Shown here in pieces: positions 54,707-64,000 of a DNA stretch of 64,000 nucleotides. This DNA comes from Massilia oculi. Its GTDB lineage: Bacteria > Pseudomonadota > Gammaproteobacteria > Burkholderiales > Burkholderiaceae_D. The DNA lies in the NCBI RefSeq assembly GCF_003143515.1, contig NZ_CP029343.1, positions 5,084,001 to 5,148,000 of the forward strand. The letters are read 5' to 3'. The translations under genes were made by a program, and so were the position numbers. The notes below the pieces were generated by a model. It was given only the letters and a program-made list of their open reading frames with translations, searched no databases and had not been told where the DNA came from. Numbering within the stretch: the first letter of the stretch is position 1; each line of letters opens with the position of its first letter.

Positions 54707-55297
54707 ATGACCATTCCCCCATCCGACGCCGGCGGCGATTTCCAGGCCCTCGTGGCGGCGCGCCGCAATTTCACGCTGCGGCGCCTGCACGCGCCGGGCC
54801 CCGATGCGCAGACGCTCGCACGCCTCGTCGAAGCGGCTGCGCACGCTCCCGACCATGGCCTGCTGCGGCCATGGCGCTTCGTGCTCATTCCGCAAGAGCG
54901 GCGCGCCGACCTGGGCGAGGTGTTCGCCGACGCGCTGGCCGCGCGCGACCCCGGCTGCGGCGAGGAAGCGCTGGCCACCGCGCGCGACAAGGCCCAGCGC
55001 GCGCCCTGCCTGCTGGTGGCGGTGCTGCGCGACGACACGGCGGCCAGGGCGGTTCCCGTGACCGAGAAGCTGGTCTCGCTCGGCTGCGCCATGCAGAACC
55101 TGCTGCTCGCGGCCAGCGCGGCCGGATTCGCGACCGGCCTGGCCAGCGGCGCCGCCATGGACGCGCCGGGCATGCGCCGCCTGCTGCGCCTGGAGGCGCA
55201 CGAGCGCGCGATCTGCTTCATCGGCCTGGGTACGGCGGCGATCGAAAAATTGCCGCGTCCGACGCCGGACGCAGCGGCTTACCTGAGCAGCATTTGA
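54707..55297 (+). CDS. Nitroreductase-family flavoprotein (YdjA-like)
   Basis: FMN-dependent NAD(P)H oxidoreductase of 196 residues, the small minimal type like YdjA. It shows RRNFTLRRLH, ARLVEAAAHAPDHGLLRPWR, APCLLVAVLRD and QNLLLAASAAGFATGLASGA, all family marks. Substrate unknown. The start at 54707 follows a TTATACT -10-like element at 54694-54700 very closely, so the transcript may be nearly leaderless. Confidence 0.9.
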   Translation: MTIPPSDAGGDFQALVAARRNFTLRRLHAPGPDAQTLARLVEAAAHAPDHGLLRPWRFVLIPQERRADLGEVFADALAARDPGCGEEALATARDKAQRAPCLLVAVLRDDTAARAVPVTEKLVSLGCAMQNLLLAASAAGFATGLASGAAMDAPGMRRLLRLEAHERAICFIGLGTAAIEKLPRPTPDAAAYLSSI

Positions 55298-55485
55298 TCT
55301 TCGGCGCGCGGCGCCCAGCTTTCGCCGAAGCCGCCTCGGCAGCCGCTGGCGCGCGTGGCCGTCAGGGCGCCGCGGCCGGTGACGGCGTCGATGGCCTGTC
55401 CGCTGCGGTCGCGCGCCACCAACGAAAACGCCCGCCATGAAGGCGGGCGCTCGACTTGCACCTGGCCTGCCGCAGCCTCGCCCAC
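55279..55485 (-). CDS. Possible small protein downstream of csp gene
   Basis: A 68-codon frame (AFSLVARDRSGQAIDAVTGR, later GGFGESWAPRAEDQMLLR) with strongly G/C-ending codons in its second half, lying 39 bases after the cold-shock gene on the same strand. The csp terminator hairpin falls inside its first third, which argues against routine expression from the csp promoter. No family recognised; it may be spurious. Confidence 0.3.
   Translation of the reverse strand: MGEAAAGQVQVERPPSWRAFSLVARDRSGQAIDAVTGRGALTATRASGCRGGFGESWAPRAEDQMLLR
55421..55449 (-). terminator. Intrinsic terminator of the cold-shock gene
   Basis: On the minus strand CGCCCGCC pairs with GGCGGGCG over a 5-base loop and is followed by TTTTCGTT, about 75 bases after the csp stop. 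It faces the convergent nitroreductase gene. Confidence 0.7.
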
Positions 55486-55524
55486 GCTATCCGTGTGGTG
55501 CGCGCCGCTGGCGGCCAGCTTGCC

Positions 55525-55734
55525 TTAGATGGGGCAGATGTTTCCGGCCTTTTCGCCTTTCGGCCCGGTCGATCGCACGAAAGACACGCGCTGATTTTCG
55601 GCAAGGCTTTTAAAACCGTTGGACTGTATATCCTGGAAATGTGCGAACAGATCGCCACCGCCTGCATCAGGGGTAATAAAGCCGAAGCCCTTGGAATCGT
55701 TGAACCATTTTACGGTGCCGGTTTGGGTAGTCAT
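55525..55734 (-). CDS. Cold-shock domain protein (CspA family)
   Basis: Single-domain nucleic-acid-binding protein of 69 residues that melts RNA structure. It begins [19 protein letters not shown] with RNP1 (KGFGFI), and RNP2 is the slightly unusual DLFAHF (commonly VFVHF). The rest is a full-length OB fold ending [10 protein letters not shown]. As usual for this family, a long AT-richer stretch lies upstream, probably a structured 5' leader. Confidence 0.95.
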   Translation of the reverse strand: MTTQTGTVKWFNDSKGFGFITPDAGGGDLFAHFQDIQSNGFKSLAENQRVSFVRSTGPKGEKAGNICPI

Positions 55735-56078
55735 TTGATATTTCCTTTTGCATTAAATTGAGTGAAATTGCTCAGATGCACATTCGACCAAGAGAGGTGT
55801 AATGGGGAGAGAATCAAACGGGACTGCCAGAACGGCAAGACGGGAAAGAAAATCCAACAATAACAATGACTTGATGAGGTGCAGAAATGGACGATACACG
55901 ACTTGGCCTGGATGTCCTAGCGATTTCTGGATTATCTGCGAAACCTGTTATTGTGATAAACCGAGGCTTGCCTGACCATGCCGGCCGCAATACGGCGCAT
56001 GAGCAGAACGAATAATGTCGGGTGGCGCCGACGCTTGACGAGAAAAAGAGGCCTCCTTAAGGATCAGGAGGGTGTGAT
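55735..56078. other. Cold-shock gene leader region
   Basis: About 345 bases, AT-richer than its surroundings, between the csp start and the mechanosensitive channel stop, both on the minus strand. No gene seen. The csp promoter and a leader of the kind that controls CspA translation are expected here. A terminator for the upstream channel gene lies at 56041-56071. Confidence 0.5.
56041..56071 (-). terminator. Intrinsic terminator of the mscS-type gene
   Basis: On the minus strand CCTCCT (56071-56066) pairs with AGGAGG (56057-56052) over an 8-base loop containing part of the palindrome TCCTTAAGGA; CCTCTTTTTCTCG follows. It lies just after the channel stop at 56079. Confidence 0.6.
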
Positions 56079-57185
56079 TCAATGCCGCGGCTCCCAGCGC
56101 TGCCCGTTGTGTCGCGAAGGCGATTCGGGCGGCCATCCGCCGGCCGGATTGTCAGGCCCGGCAAACCGGATCACCGACAGGGGGTGGGCGAACTCGATAC
56201 GTTCGCGCCCGAAGCAGCGATAGATCTCGAGCAAGATCGCATGCTGGACATCCATATGTGCGATGTAGTCGGCAGTCTGGACGTGGTACACCACCTCGAA
56301 ATCGAGCGACCATTCGCCGATGCGGCAAAAATGGGCGCGCTCGAAGACGACGTCCCCGCGGGCGGCGACGATGTCGCGCACCAGGACGGGGATGCGGGCG
56401 ATGTGCGTATCGCTGGTCCCATAGGCCGCGCGCAGGATGAATGCGACCCGGCGAGTCTGCATGCGCCCGTGGTTGTGGATGCGGCTCTTGAGCAACTCGC
56501 CATTGGAGAACACGATCTGCTCGCCACCCAGCCCACGCAGCCGGGTAGTCTTCAGCCCGATGTACTCGACGGACCCGAGCGCGTCACCGACGATGATGAA
56601 GTCGTCGATGTCGAACGGTTTGTCGATCATGATCGACAGCGAGGCGAACAGATCGCCCAGGATATTCTGGGTTGCCAGAGCCACGGCAATGCCGCCGATG
56701 CCAAGGCTGGCCACCAGGGTAGTGATACTGAACCCAAAGTTATCCAGCAACATCAAGCAGGCGACAGCCCAGGTTGCCAGGCGGAGCATGAAGACCAGGA
56801 TCATGCTCGACGCCTTGCGCGCGATGTCCTCGCGCATGACCATGAACTGGACGCGCCAGGCGCGCAGGGCGGTGTCGCCCCAGATGGCCAGCTGCAGCAC
56901 AAGCGCGGCGCCGGCCAGCCGCGAGACGGCCATGCGGTAGCCATCGGGCATGGACAGGCACAGACTGCCGAAGTAGGCGCCAAAACAGAGCAGCAGGGCG
57001 AGGTAGGTCTGTCCCAGCACCGTGGCCGCGAAATCGTCGAGCCGCGTACGGCTGCGCTGGGCAAGCGCGCGCATCCTTCGCACCGCGAAGCAGCGAACGT
57101 AGTACATCAGCGCGGTGCTGCCGGTCGCGATGGCGATGGCCGTGATCCAGGCTTCCAGATGGTTTGCGGTCAACTGTCCGTCCAT
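56079..57185 (-). CDS. MscS-family mechanosensitive ion channel
   Basis: Small-conductance mechanosensitive channel of 368 residues. About five hydrophobic helices (for example TYLALLLCFGAYFGSLCL, LRLATWAVACLMLLDNFGFS) precede the pore and beta domain, with the glycine/alanine pore helix (TLVASLGIGGIAVALATQNI) and LGDLFASLSIMIDKPFDIDD. A C-terminal alpha/beta domain follows. It would release solutes on osmotic downshift. The start at 57185 has GGGAGAG 6 bases upstream; an open frame to 57350 reads as non-coding. Divergent from the PAS hybrid kinase. Confidence 0.92.
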   Translation of the reverse strand: MDGQLTANHLEAWITAIAIATGSTALMYYVRCFAVRRMRALAQRSRTRLDDFAATVLGQTYLALLLCFGAYFGSLCLSMPDGYRMAVSRLAGAALVLQLAIWGDTALRAWRVQFMVMREDIARKASSMILVFMLRLATWAVACLMLLDNFGFSITTLVASLGIGGIAVALATQNILGDLFASLSIMIDKPFDIDDFIIVGDALGSVEYIGLKTTRLRGLGGEQIVFSNGELLKSRIHNHGRMQTRRVAFILRAAYGTSDTHIARIPVLVRDIVAARGDVVFERAHFCRIGEWSLDFEVVYHVQTADYIAHMDVQHAILLEIYRCFGRERIEFAHPLSVIRFAGPDNPAGGWPPESPSRHNGQRWEPRH

Positions 57186-57371
57186 TCGCTCTCCCAGTTC
57201 GGCGGCAGCCGTGCGTGCCCGATCGGGGTCCAGGGCGGCGTTCCCGCGACACCTGTTCAGACACCGGAAGTCCGTTTCGGTTGCTTTCCTGCACGACATA
57301 AAGTGAACGATCCTGTAAGATCCACGGCGAGCCGCCGATTGGCGGGGCACGTCACCCTTCTTACACTTTCC

Positions 57372-59852
57372 ATGATTGCAGATGTACTAAACCGGGCAGG
57401 AATCAGCGAGCAGGCATGCCTGGATTCGGCGCTGGGGCCCGTGCGTGATTGGCCACCGGAGTTGCGTTGCGCGGCGTCGATGGTGCTCGAATCGCCGGCG
57501 CCGATGTGGCTCGCCTGGGGAGACACCCTGGCGCTGCTGGCAAATCCAGCCTGCATCGCGTTGCTGCCGGGCGGACCGCTTCGTCAGGGCCAGAGCGCCG
57601 CCGGCGTCTGGGGGAATGCATGGACCGCGCTTCGGCCGGCCCTCGCGCAGGCGCTCGCCGGAGCGGGTGCGCTGCTCGAGGAAGTGGCGTTGGAGCGCGC
57701 CGGCGGGGTCACTCCCCACTGGGTCACATTTTCGTTCGCGCCGCTGCGCGACGCTGCGGGCAGCGTGCGCGGCGCCGTGTGCACCATGCAGGACATGGGG
57801 GCGATGGTTGCTGCGCGGCGCAGGTTGCGCGACAGCGAAGCGGCCGCGGCACGCGGCAGCGCGCTGACACTGGAGACCGCCGAGCGCTATCGCCTGGCCC
57901 TGCTCGCCACCAATGACGCCATCTGGGACTGGAATCTGGCGGACGGTCAGGTGGTATGGAACCGGGCGGTGGAAACCCTGTTCGGCCACGAGCTGGACGC
58001 GACCACCGCGAACTGGTGGCTCGATCACATCCATCCCGAGGACCGGCAACGGATCGACCGTACGATCCACGCCGTGATCGACGGCGCCAGCAGCAACTGG
58101 TCTGATGAGTACCGGTTCCGGCGCGCCGACGGCAGCTATGCGGACATCTATGACCGCGGCACCGTCCTGCGCGATCGCGACGGACGGGGGCGGCGCATGA
58201 TCGGCGCGATGCTCGATGTGAGCGAGCAGAAGGCGACACGCGCCGCACTGCAGGAGAGCGAGCGGCTGTTCCGCACCCTGTTCGAGTCCATCGACGAGGG
58301 ATTCTGTGTGATCGAATTCCTCGATGGTCCACACGGACCCTTGAGCGACTATGTCCACGTGCTGGCCAATCCGGCCTATGCCGCCAATGCCGGCATCGAG
58401 AACGTGGTGGGCCAGAAGGTCAGGGACATGGTGCCGCTGGAGGCGCAGGCCTGGGTCGAGATCTATCGGGAGGTGCTGATCAGCGGGCGCCCGATCCGCT
58501 TCGAGCGCGAGCTGGAGCGCACAGGGCGCTTCCTCGAGCTGGCGGCTTTGCGCATCGAGCCACCGGAACGGCGCCAGGTCGCGGTGCTGTTCCAGGACAT
58601 CACGCAACGGCATCGCGCCGAACTGGTCCTGCGCGACATGAACGATACCCTCGAGCGGCGCGTGGCAGAGGAGGTCGAGCGCCACGCGCGCATGGAGGAA
58701 GCGCTGCGCCAGTCGCAAAAGATGGAAGCGGTCGGTCAGCTGACGGGTGGTATCGCGCACGACTTCAACAATATGCTGGCCGTGATCTCGAACGCGATGG
58801 AGCTGCTCGGCCGGCGCCTGGACGATGGCAACGAGCGGGCGCTGCACTACGTCGGCATCGCCAAGGGCGGCGTGCGGCGTGCGGCCCAGCTCACCCAGCG
58901 ACTGCTTGCGTTCTCGCGGCAGCAGCCGCTGCGGCCCGAAACGGTGCGCGCCAACGACCTGGTGGCGGGAATGTCCGAGCTGTTCCGGCACTCGCTTGGC
59001 GCCGCCATCCGCGTCGAGCTGGACCTGGGCCCCGATCCCTGGCTGCTGCACGTCGACCATAACCAGCTGGAGCATGCGATCCTGAACCTGGCGGTGAACG
59101 CGCGCGACGCCATGGAGCGCGGAGGACGATTGTTGATCCAGACCTCCAACTGCACGCTTGAGCCACGCGATTTTCCGGAACTGCCCGGTGGCCAGGCCGC
59201 CGACCACGTGATGATCGCGGTCTGCGATACCGGCACCGGCATGCCCCGCGAGGTGATGGACAGGGCCTTCGAGCCTTTCTTCACCACCAAGGAAGTGGGA
59301 CGCGGGACGGGACTGGGCTTGAGCCAGGTGTATGGTTTCGTCAAGCAGTCGGGCGGCCAGGTGCGCATCGCTTCCACGCCTGGCGAGGGAACCCGGGTGG
59401 AGCTGTACCTGCCGCGTTACCTCGCGGCCAGCGTCGCGGTCGCGCCGGCCGGGGCGGCGCCTGACATCGTGCGCGCGCGCCCCGGCGAAACCATCCTGGT
59501 GGTGGACGATGAAGCCGCGGTGCGCAGCCTGTCGGCCGAGATGCTGCAGGCGCTGGGGTACACGGTGCAGGTAGCCGACGGCGCGGCGGCGGCGCTGCGC
59601 CTGCTCGACGCGCATCCGGCCGTCAATCTGCGGTTCACCGACGTACTGATGCCCGAACTCGATGGCCGGGAGCTCGCCGCGCGCGCCCTGCAGCGCCGGC
59701 CCGGCCTGCCGGTGCTGTTCACCAGCGGCCACACCCGCAACGTGGAGGCGGTCAAGGGGTTGCTGGAGCGGACGCGCATCCTGCCCAAGCCGTTTACGCT
59801 GGCGCAACTGGCGAGCCAGGTGAGGATGGCGCTGGACGAAGTGCGGGCATGA
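57372..59852 (+). CDS. PAS-domain hybrid histidine kinase/response regulator
   Basis: Cytosolic kinase of 826 residues. It has an N-terminal PAS-like region (about 20-160), two further PAS/PAC units (about 175-300: NDAIWDWNLADGQVVWNRAV; 305-430: LFRTLFESIDEGFCVIEFLD), then a coiled coil. The H-box is GQLTGGIAHDFNNML with H463. The ATPase motifs are NLAVNARDAM, CDTGTGM, FEPFFTTKE and GRGTGLGLSQVYGF. The C-terminal receiver has ILVVDDEAAV and D757 in FTDVLMPELDG. No membrane helices, so it senses an internal cue. The start ATG 57372 is in the divergent region shared with the channel gene. Same class as the 8715-10397 kinase. Confidence 0.9.
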   Translation: MIADVLNRAGISEQACLDSALGPVRDWPPELRCAASMVLESPAPMWLAWGDTLALLANPACIALLPGGPLRQGQSAAGVWGNAWTALRPALAQALAGAGALLEEVALERAGGVTPHWVTFSFAPLRDAAGSVRGAVCTMQDMGAMVAARRRLRDSEAAAARGSALTLETAERYRLALLATNDAIWDWNLADGQVVWNRAVETLFGHELDATTANWWLDHIHPEDRQRIDRTIHAVIDGASSNWSDEYRFRRADGSYADIYDRGTVLRDRDGRGRRMIGAMLDVSEQKATRAALQESERLFRTLFESIDEGFCVIEFLDGPHGPLSDYVHVLANPAYAANAGIENVVGQKVRDMVPLEAQAWVEIYREVLISGRPIRFERELERTGRFLELAALRIEPPERRQVAVLFQDITQRHRAELVLRDMNDTLERRVAEEVERHARMEEALRQSQKMEAVGQLTGGIAHDFNNMLAVISNAMELLGRRLDDGNERALHYVGIAKGGVRRAAQLTQRLLAFSRQQPLRPETVRANDLVAGMSELFRHSLGAAIRVELDLGPDPWLLHVDHNQLEHAILNLAVNARDAMERGGRLLIQTSNCTLEPRDFPELPGGQAADHVMIAVCDTGTGMPREVMDRAFEPFFTTKEVGRGTGLGLSQVYGFVKQSGGQVRIASTPGEGTRVELYLPRYLAASVAVAPAGAAPDIVRARPGETILVVDDEAAVRSLSAEMLQALGYTVQVADGAAAALRLLDAHPAVNLRFTDVLMPELDGRELAARALQRRPGLPVLFTSGHTRNVEAVKGLLERTRILPKPFTLAQLASQVRMALDEVRA

Positions 59853-60429
59853 GCTTCGCCGGCCGCTTCGCCCATCACGTCGCAACGCGGATTGCGCTGC
59901 AGCAGCGAGCGCATGGCGCTGCGACACAGGGTATGTCGTCCCGCCGGCGGCACGCCGATCCGGCTGGCGCGAGCGTGCTCGCGCACGTTCGATAGCGTTT
60001 CCTGCGCAAGTTCAGCGGCAGCTCGCGCACGTCCCCGCAGCGTTCCTGCATCCCTGTGCCCGCGATCTTCCGGGCTGCGCTTTGCCCCGCAGGCATGCGC
60101 GGATCTGCATGCGGCGCCCCCCGGCCATCTCGTTCCACAGGCCGTCGCGCACCACCATGTGAATGTTCTCGTCGCCTGATCGCCGCCGCCGGTCGCTGGA
60201 GGCAGGGGCGGCGGCAGTCGGCATGACGGCCTTCGGCTTTCAGGTCAAATTGGCTATTTCAACCGTTAGCTAGATCGTTTTTGATCCACATCAAGTTTTT
60301 ATTTAGGCAACGAATTGTAGGATGCGGCATGCGCAATCGCCGCTTTGGAGCGAATGCGCACTTCGGTGCGCCACATCGTTCCAGGCGCGCCGTTTCGTTC
60401 GTTTCCACGGGCTATGCCCTGAATCTATC
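59853..60429. other. Intergenic region with FNR box
   Basis: About 575 bases with no convincing gene; short frames on both strands are arginine- and alanine-rich and match nothing I recognise. The right part is AT-richer and holds a perfect FNR site at 60281-60294 and a -10-like TAGGAT at 60318-60323, which would place the transcript start near 60330. Confidence 0.5.
60281..60294. promoter_or_regulatory. Perfect FNR/Anr box
   Basis: TTGATCCACATCAA matches the FNR consensus TTGAT-N4-ATCAA at every fixed position. Its centre lies about 42 bases before the start predicted from the -10-like element at 60318-60323, the class II activator position. Expression of the following regulators is therefore expected under low oxygen, by FNR or a Dnr-type paralogue. 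Confidence 0.85.
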
Positions 60430-61107
60430 GTGAGCCGACACCGCATCGCACCCCGCCAGTTCCTGGCAACCCTGCCCCTGTTCGCCGACCTCTCGCCCGA
60501 GCAGCTCGACCTGCTCGCGCAAGCCACCATTGAGCTGCACGTGCCGCGCGGCCGCGTGGTCGTCGAGCGCGGCGAATCCTGCAGCGGCCTGCACACCGTG
60601 ATCTACGGCGACGTCAAGCTCTCCATCGTCTCGAGCGAAGGCGAGGAGAAGGTGGTCGAGCTGATCGGCCCCGGCCAGAGCTTCGGCGAAGCGCCGCTGT
60701 TCATGGAGCGTCCCTACATGACCCAGGCCGAGACGCTGGCCGACAGCATGCTGCTGCACATCTCGAAACACGCCATCCATGCCCAGATCGAGCGCAATCC
60801 CGGGTTTTCAAGGCGCCTGCTGGCGTCCATGAGCCGGCGCCTGCACGGCCTGATCTCGGACGTCGAATCCTACACCCTGCGCAGCGGCAGCCAGCGCATC
60901 GTCAGCTACCTGCTCAAGGACGATCCGCCGCAGGGCGCGCAGGTGACGCTGGCGGCGCGCAAGAAGATGATCGCGTCGCGCCTCTCGCTGTCGCCCGAAT
61001 ACTTTTCGCGGGTGCTGCACGACATGGCCCGTCGCGGCATGGTCGGCATCGCCGGGCGCAGCATCACCATCCTCGATATCGAGCGCCTGCGCGCCTACGA
61101 AGGCTGA
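60430..61107 (+). CDS. Crp/Fnr-family regulator (Dnr-like)
   Basis: Crp/Fnr regulator of 225 residues from GTG 60430, the normal family length. A cyclic-nucleotide-binding-type domain (ATLPLFADLSPEQLDLLAQA, SSEGEEKVVELIGPGQSFGE) is joined by a long helix to an HTH (KKMIASRLSLSPEYFSRVLH). The HTH and the absence of the FNR cysteine cluster point to the Dnr/NnrR branch that senses nitric oxide through heme. An ATG at 60322 in frame would add 36 poor-quality residues and would lie before the predicted transcript start, so I reject it. The Rrf2 gene follows after 37 bases. Confidence 0.85.
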   Translation: MSRHRIAPRQFLATLPLFADLSPEQLDLLAQATIELHVPRGRVVVERGESCSGLHTVIYGDVKLSIVSSEGEEKVVELIGPGQSFGEAPLFMERPYMTQAETLADSMLLHISKHAIHAQIERNPGFSRRLLASMSRRLHGLISDVESYTLRSGSQRIVSYLLKDDPPQGAQVTLAARKKMIASRLSLSPEYFSRVLHDMARRGMVGIAGRSITILDIERLRAYEG

Positions 61108-61144
61108 CGCCGCGCAGCCATCAACCAATCACGGAGGCGTCCAC

Positions 61145-61639
61145 ATGTACATGCACCTGACCGAATTCACCGACAACGCCCTGCGCCTGCTGGTCTACCT
61201 CGGCAACCACCGCGAGCGGATCGCGACCATCAACGAGATCGCCGAGCGCTACGGCATTTCGCGCCACCACCTGGCCAAGGTGTCCTGCGTGCTGGCCGCC
61301 TCGGGCCTGATCGAGACCTCGCGCGGGCGCCTGGGCGGGATGCGCCTGGCCGGCGCGCCGCGCGACATCCGCCTGGGCGAAGTCGTGCGCTGCACCGAGC
61401 GCGGACTGGCGCGCGGCGCGCGCGGCGGTCCGGACGGCGAGCGGCCGACAGCTCACCAGCCGGACGACCGCCTGCGGCAGTCGCTGGCCGTGGCCACCGC
61501 CGCCTACCTGGCCGAACTCAATCGCGTGACCCTGGCCGACCTGATTCCCGGCGGCGCGCAGCCGGACGACGAAATGCCGGGCTGGCTGGCCACGAATGCG
61601 TGGCGCTGGCAGCACTCGGCGCTGGAGGAGGGCGCATGA
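61145..61639 (+). CDS. Rrf2-family regulator (NsrR-like) lacking the cluster cysteines
   Basis: Rrf2-type regulator of 164 residues. The winged helix is typical of NsrR (MHLTEFTDNALRLLVYLGNH, ISRHHLAKVSCVLAASGLIE, SRGRLGGMRLAG). In NsrR and IscR three cysteines near residues 90-106 hold the iron-sulfur cluster. Here only C48 and C83 exist, and the region reads CTERGLARGARGGPDGERPT. So it probably binds no cluster, or a different cofactor. It forms a pair with the upstream Crp/Fnr gene and would share its FNR-controlled promoter. Confidence 0.85.
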   Translation: MYMHLTEFTDNALRLLVYLGNHRERIATINEIAERYGISRHHLAKVSCVLAASGLIETSRGRLGGMRLAGAPRDIRLGEVVRCTERGLARGARGGPDGERPTAHQPDDRLRQSLAVATAAYLAELNRVTLADLIPGGAQPDDEMPGWLATNAWRWQHSALEEGA

Positions 61640-61840
61640 ATGCCATCGCCGCCGGCACGGTCCGGATCGGCGTCTCGGCGCCCGCATGCAGCGCGCCCTG
61701 AGCCGCGCGGCGATGCCCGCGCAAAACAGCACGACCGTACGCAAGCGCGTCCACACGCGATGGTGTCGCTTCGGCTAGAATGTTTGCCCATGAATGGAAG
61801 GCCGCCTTCCACGCCGCGACACCCAAGTTATAGGAAGACC

Positions 61841-64000
<2,160 letters not shown>

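Noticed and set aside
59892..60224. Short frames on both strands between the PAS kinase and the Crp/Fnr gene
   Set aside because: Arginine/alanine-rich composition, no motifs, no ribosome sites; not supported as genes.
60322..60429. N-terminal extension of the Crp/Fnr regulator with cysteines (C12, C16, C32) suggesting an FNR cluster
   Set aside because: Spacing does not match FNR, the stretch is of poor quality, and the predicted transcript start from the FNR box lies downstream of that ATG.
61636..61701. Small frame overlapping the Rrf2 stop (ATGA), 21 codons
   Set aside because: No recognisable content and no similarity to a gene end; likely chance in the maeB upstream region.

Overview
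The window reads as chromosomal DNA of a high-GC betaproteobacterium, most likely the Massilia/Telluria group of the Oxalobacteraceae (Burkholderiales). This is inferred from strong G/C bias at third codon positions, five TonB-dependent receptors in 64 kb, a KaiC-like ATPase beside a hybrid kinase, and the protein families present. No species can be named. Genes sit on both strands in short operons, often with ATGA or GTGA stop/start overlaps. I saw no rRNA, tRNA, CRISPR array, insertion sequence or prophage.

Layout. 1-6216: a TonB receptor cut by the left edge, a porin, and a Fur-boxed siderophore receptor. 6391-8266: a hipA-hipB toxin-antitoxin pair in reversed order. 8265-8650: the wreck of a DJ-1/PfpI gene around a 10-copy TCCACC repeat. 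8715-12685: hybrid kinase, N-terminally truncated KaiC homologue and membrane phosphoesterase on the minus strand. 12981-31183: a large glycan utilisation locus. 31228-34014: another TonB receptor. 34261-36649: a flavin oxidoreductase operon. 36783-38755: gene remnants and small regulators. 38896-47660: a DsrE-like protein, two near-identical MFS transporters, a propeller sensor kinase and a cdaR-MFS-glycerate kinase unit. 47657-49986: an Lrp regulator divergent from acetolactate synthase. 50053-54560: a second Fur-boxed siderophore receptor with a PepSY-flavodoxin reductase. 54707-61639: nitroreductase, cold-shock protein, MscS channel, PAS hybrid kinase, Crp/Fnr and Rrf2 regulators. 61841-64000: malic enzyme, cut by the right edge.

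The best-connected system is 12981-31183. A TonB receptor would import mannose-rich oligosaccharides. A secreted GH2 beta-mannosidase and two GH92 alpha-mannosidases (one a predicted lipoprotein) would trim them. A FucP-type permease would take up mannose, an AGE-family isomerase would make fructose, and a PfkB kinase fructose 6-phosphate. A LacI regulator lies in the middle, and one operator-like motif recurs upstream of both the receptor and the regulator. The order resembles the N-glycan degrading loci described in Xanthomonas. The unexplained member is a flavin-dependent halogenase whose stop codon overlaps the beta-mannosidase start.

Three coding regions (hipB, the first GH92 gene, the propeller kinase) lose frame exactly at a C or G run, and each is repaired by adding one base. 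Either the assembly has homopolymer errors or these runs are mutational hotspots. Separate, real-looking decay is seen in a DJ-1/PfpI gene, a glutaredoxin gene reduced to 35 codons, a half-lost KaiC domain and an AhpD-like fragment.
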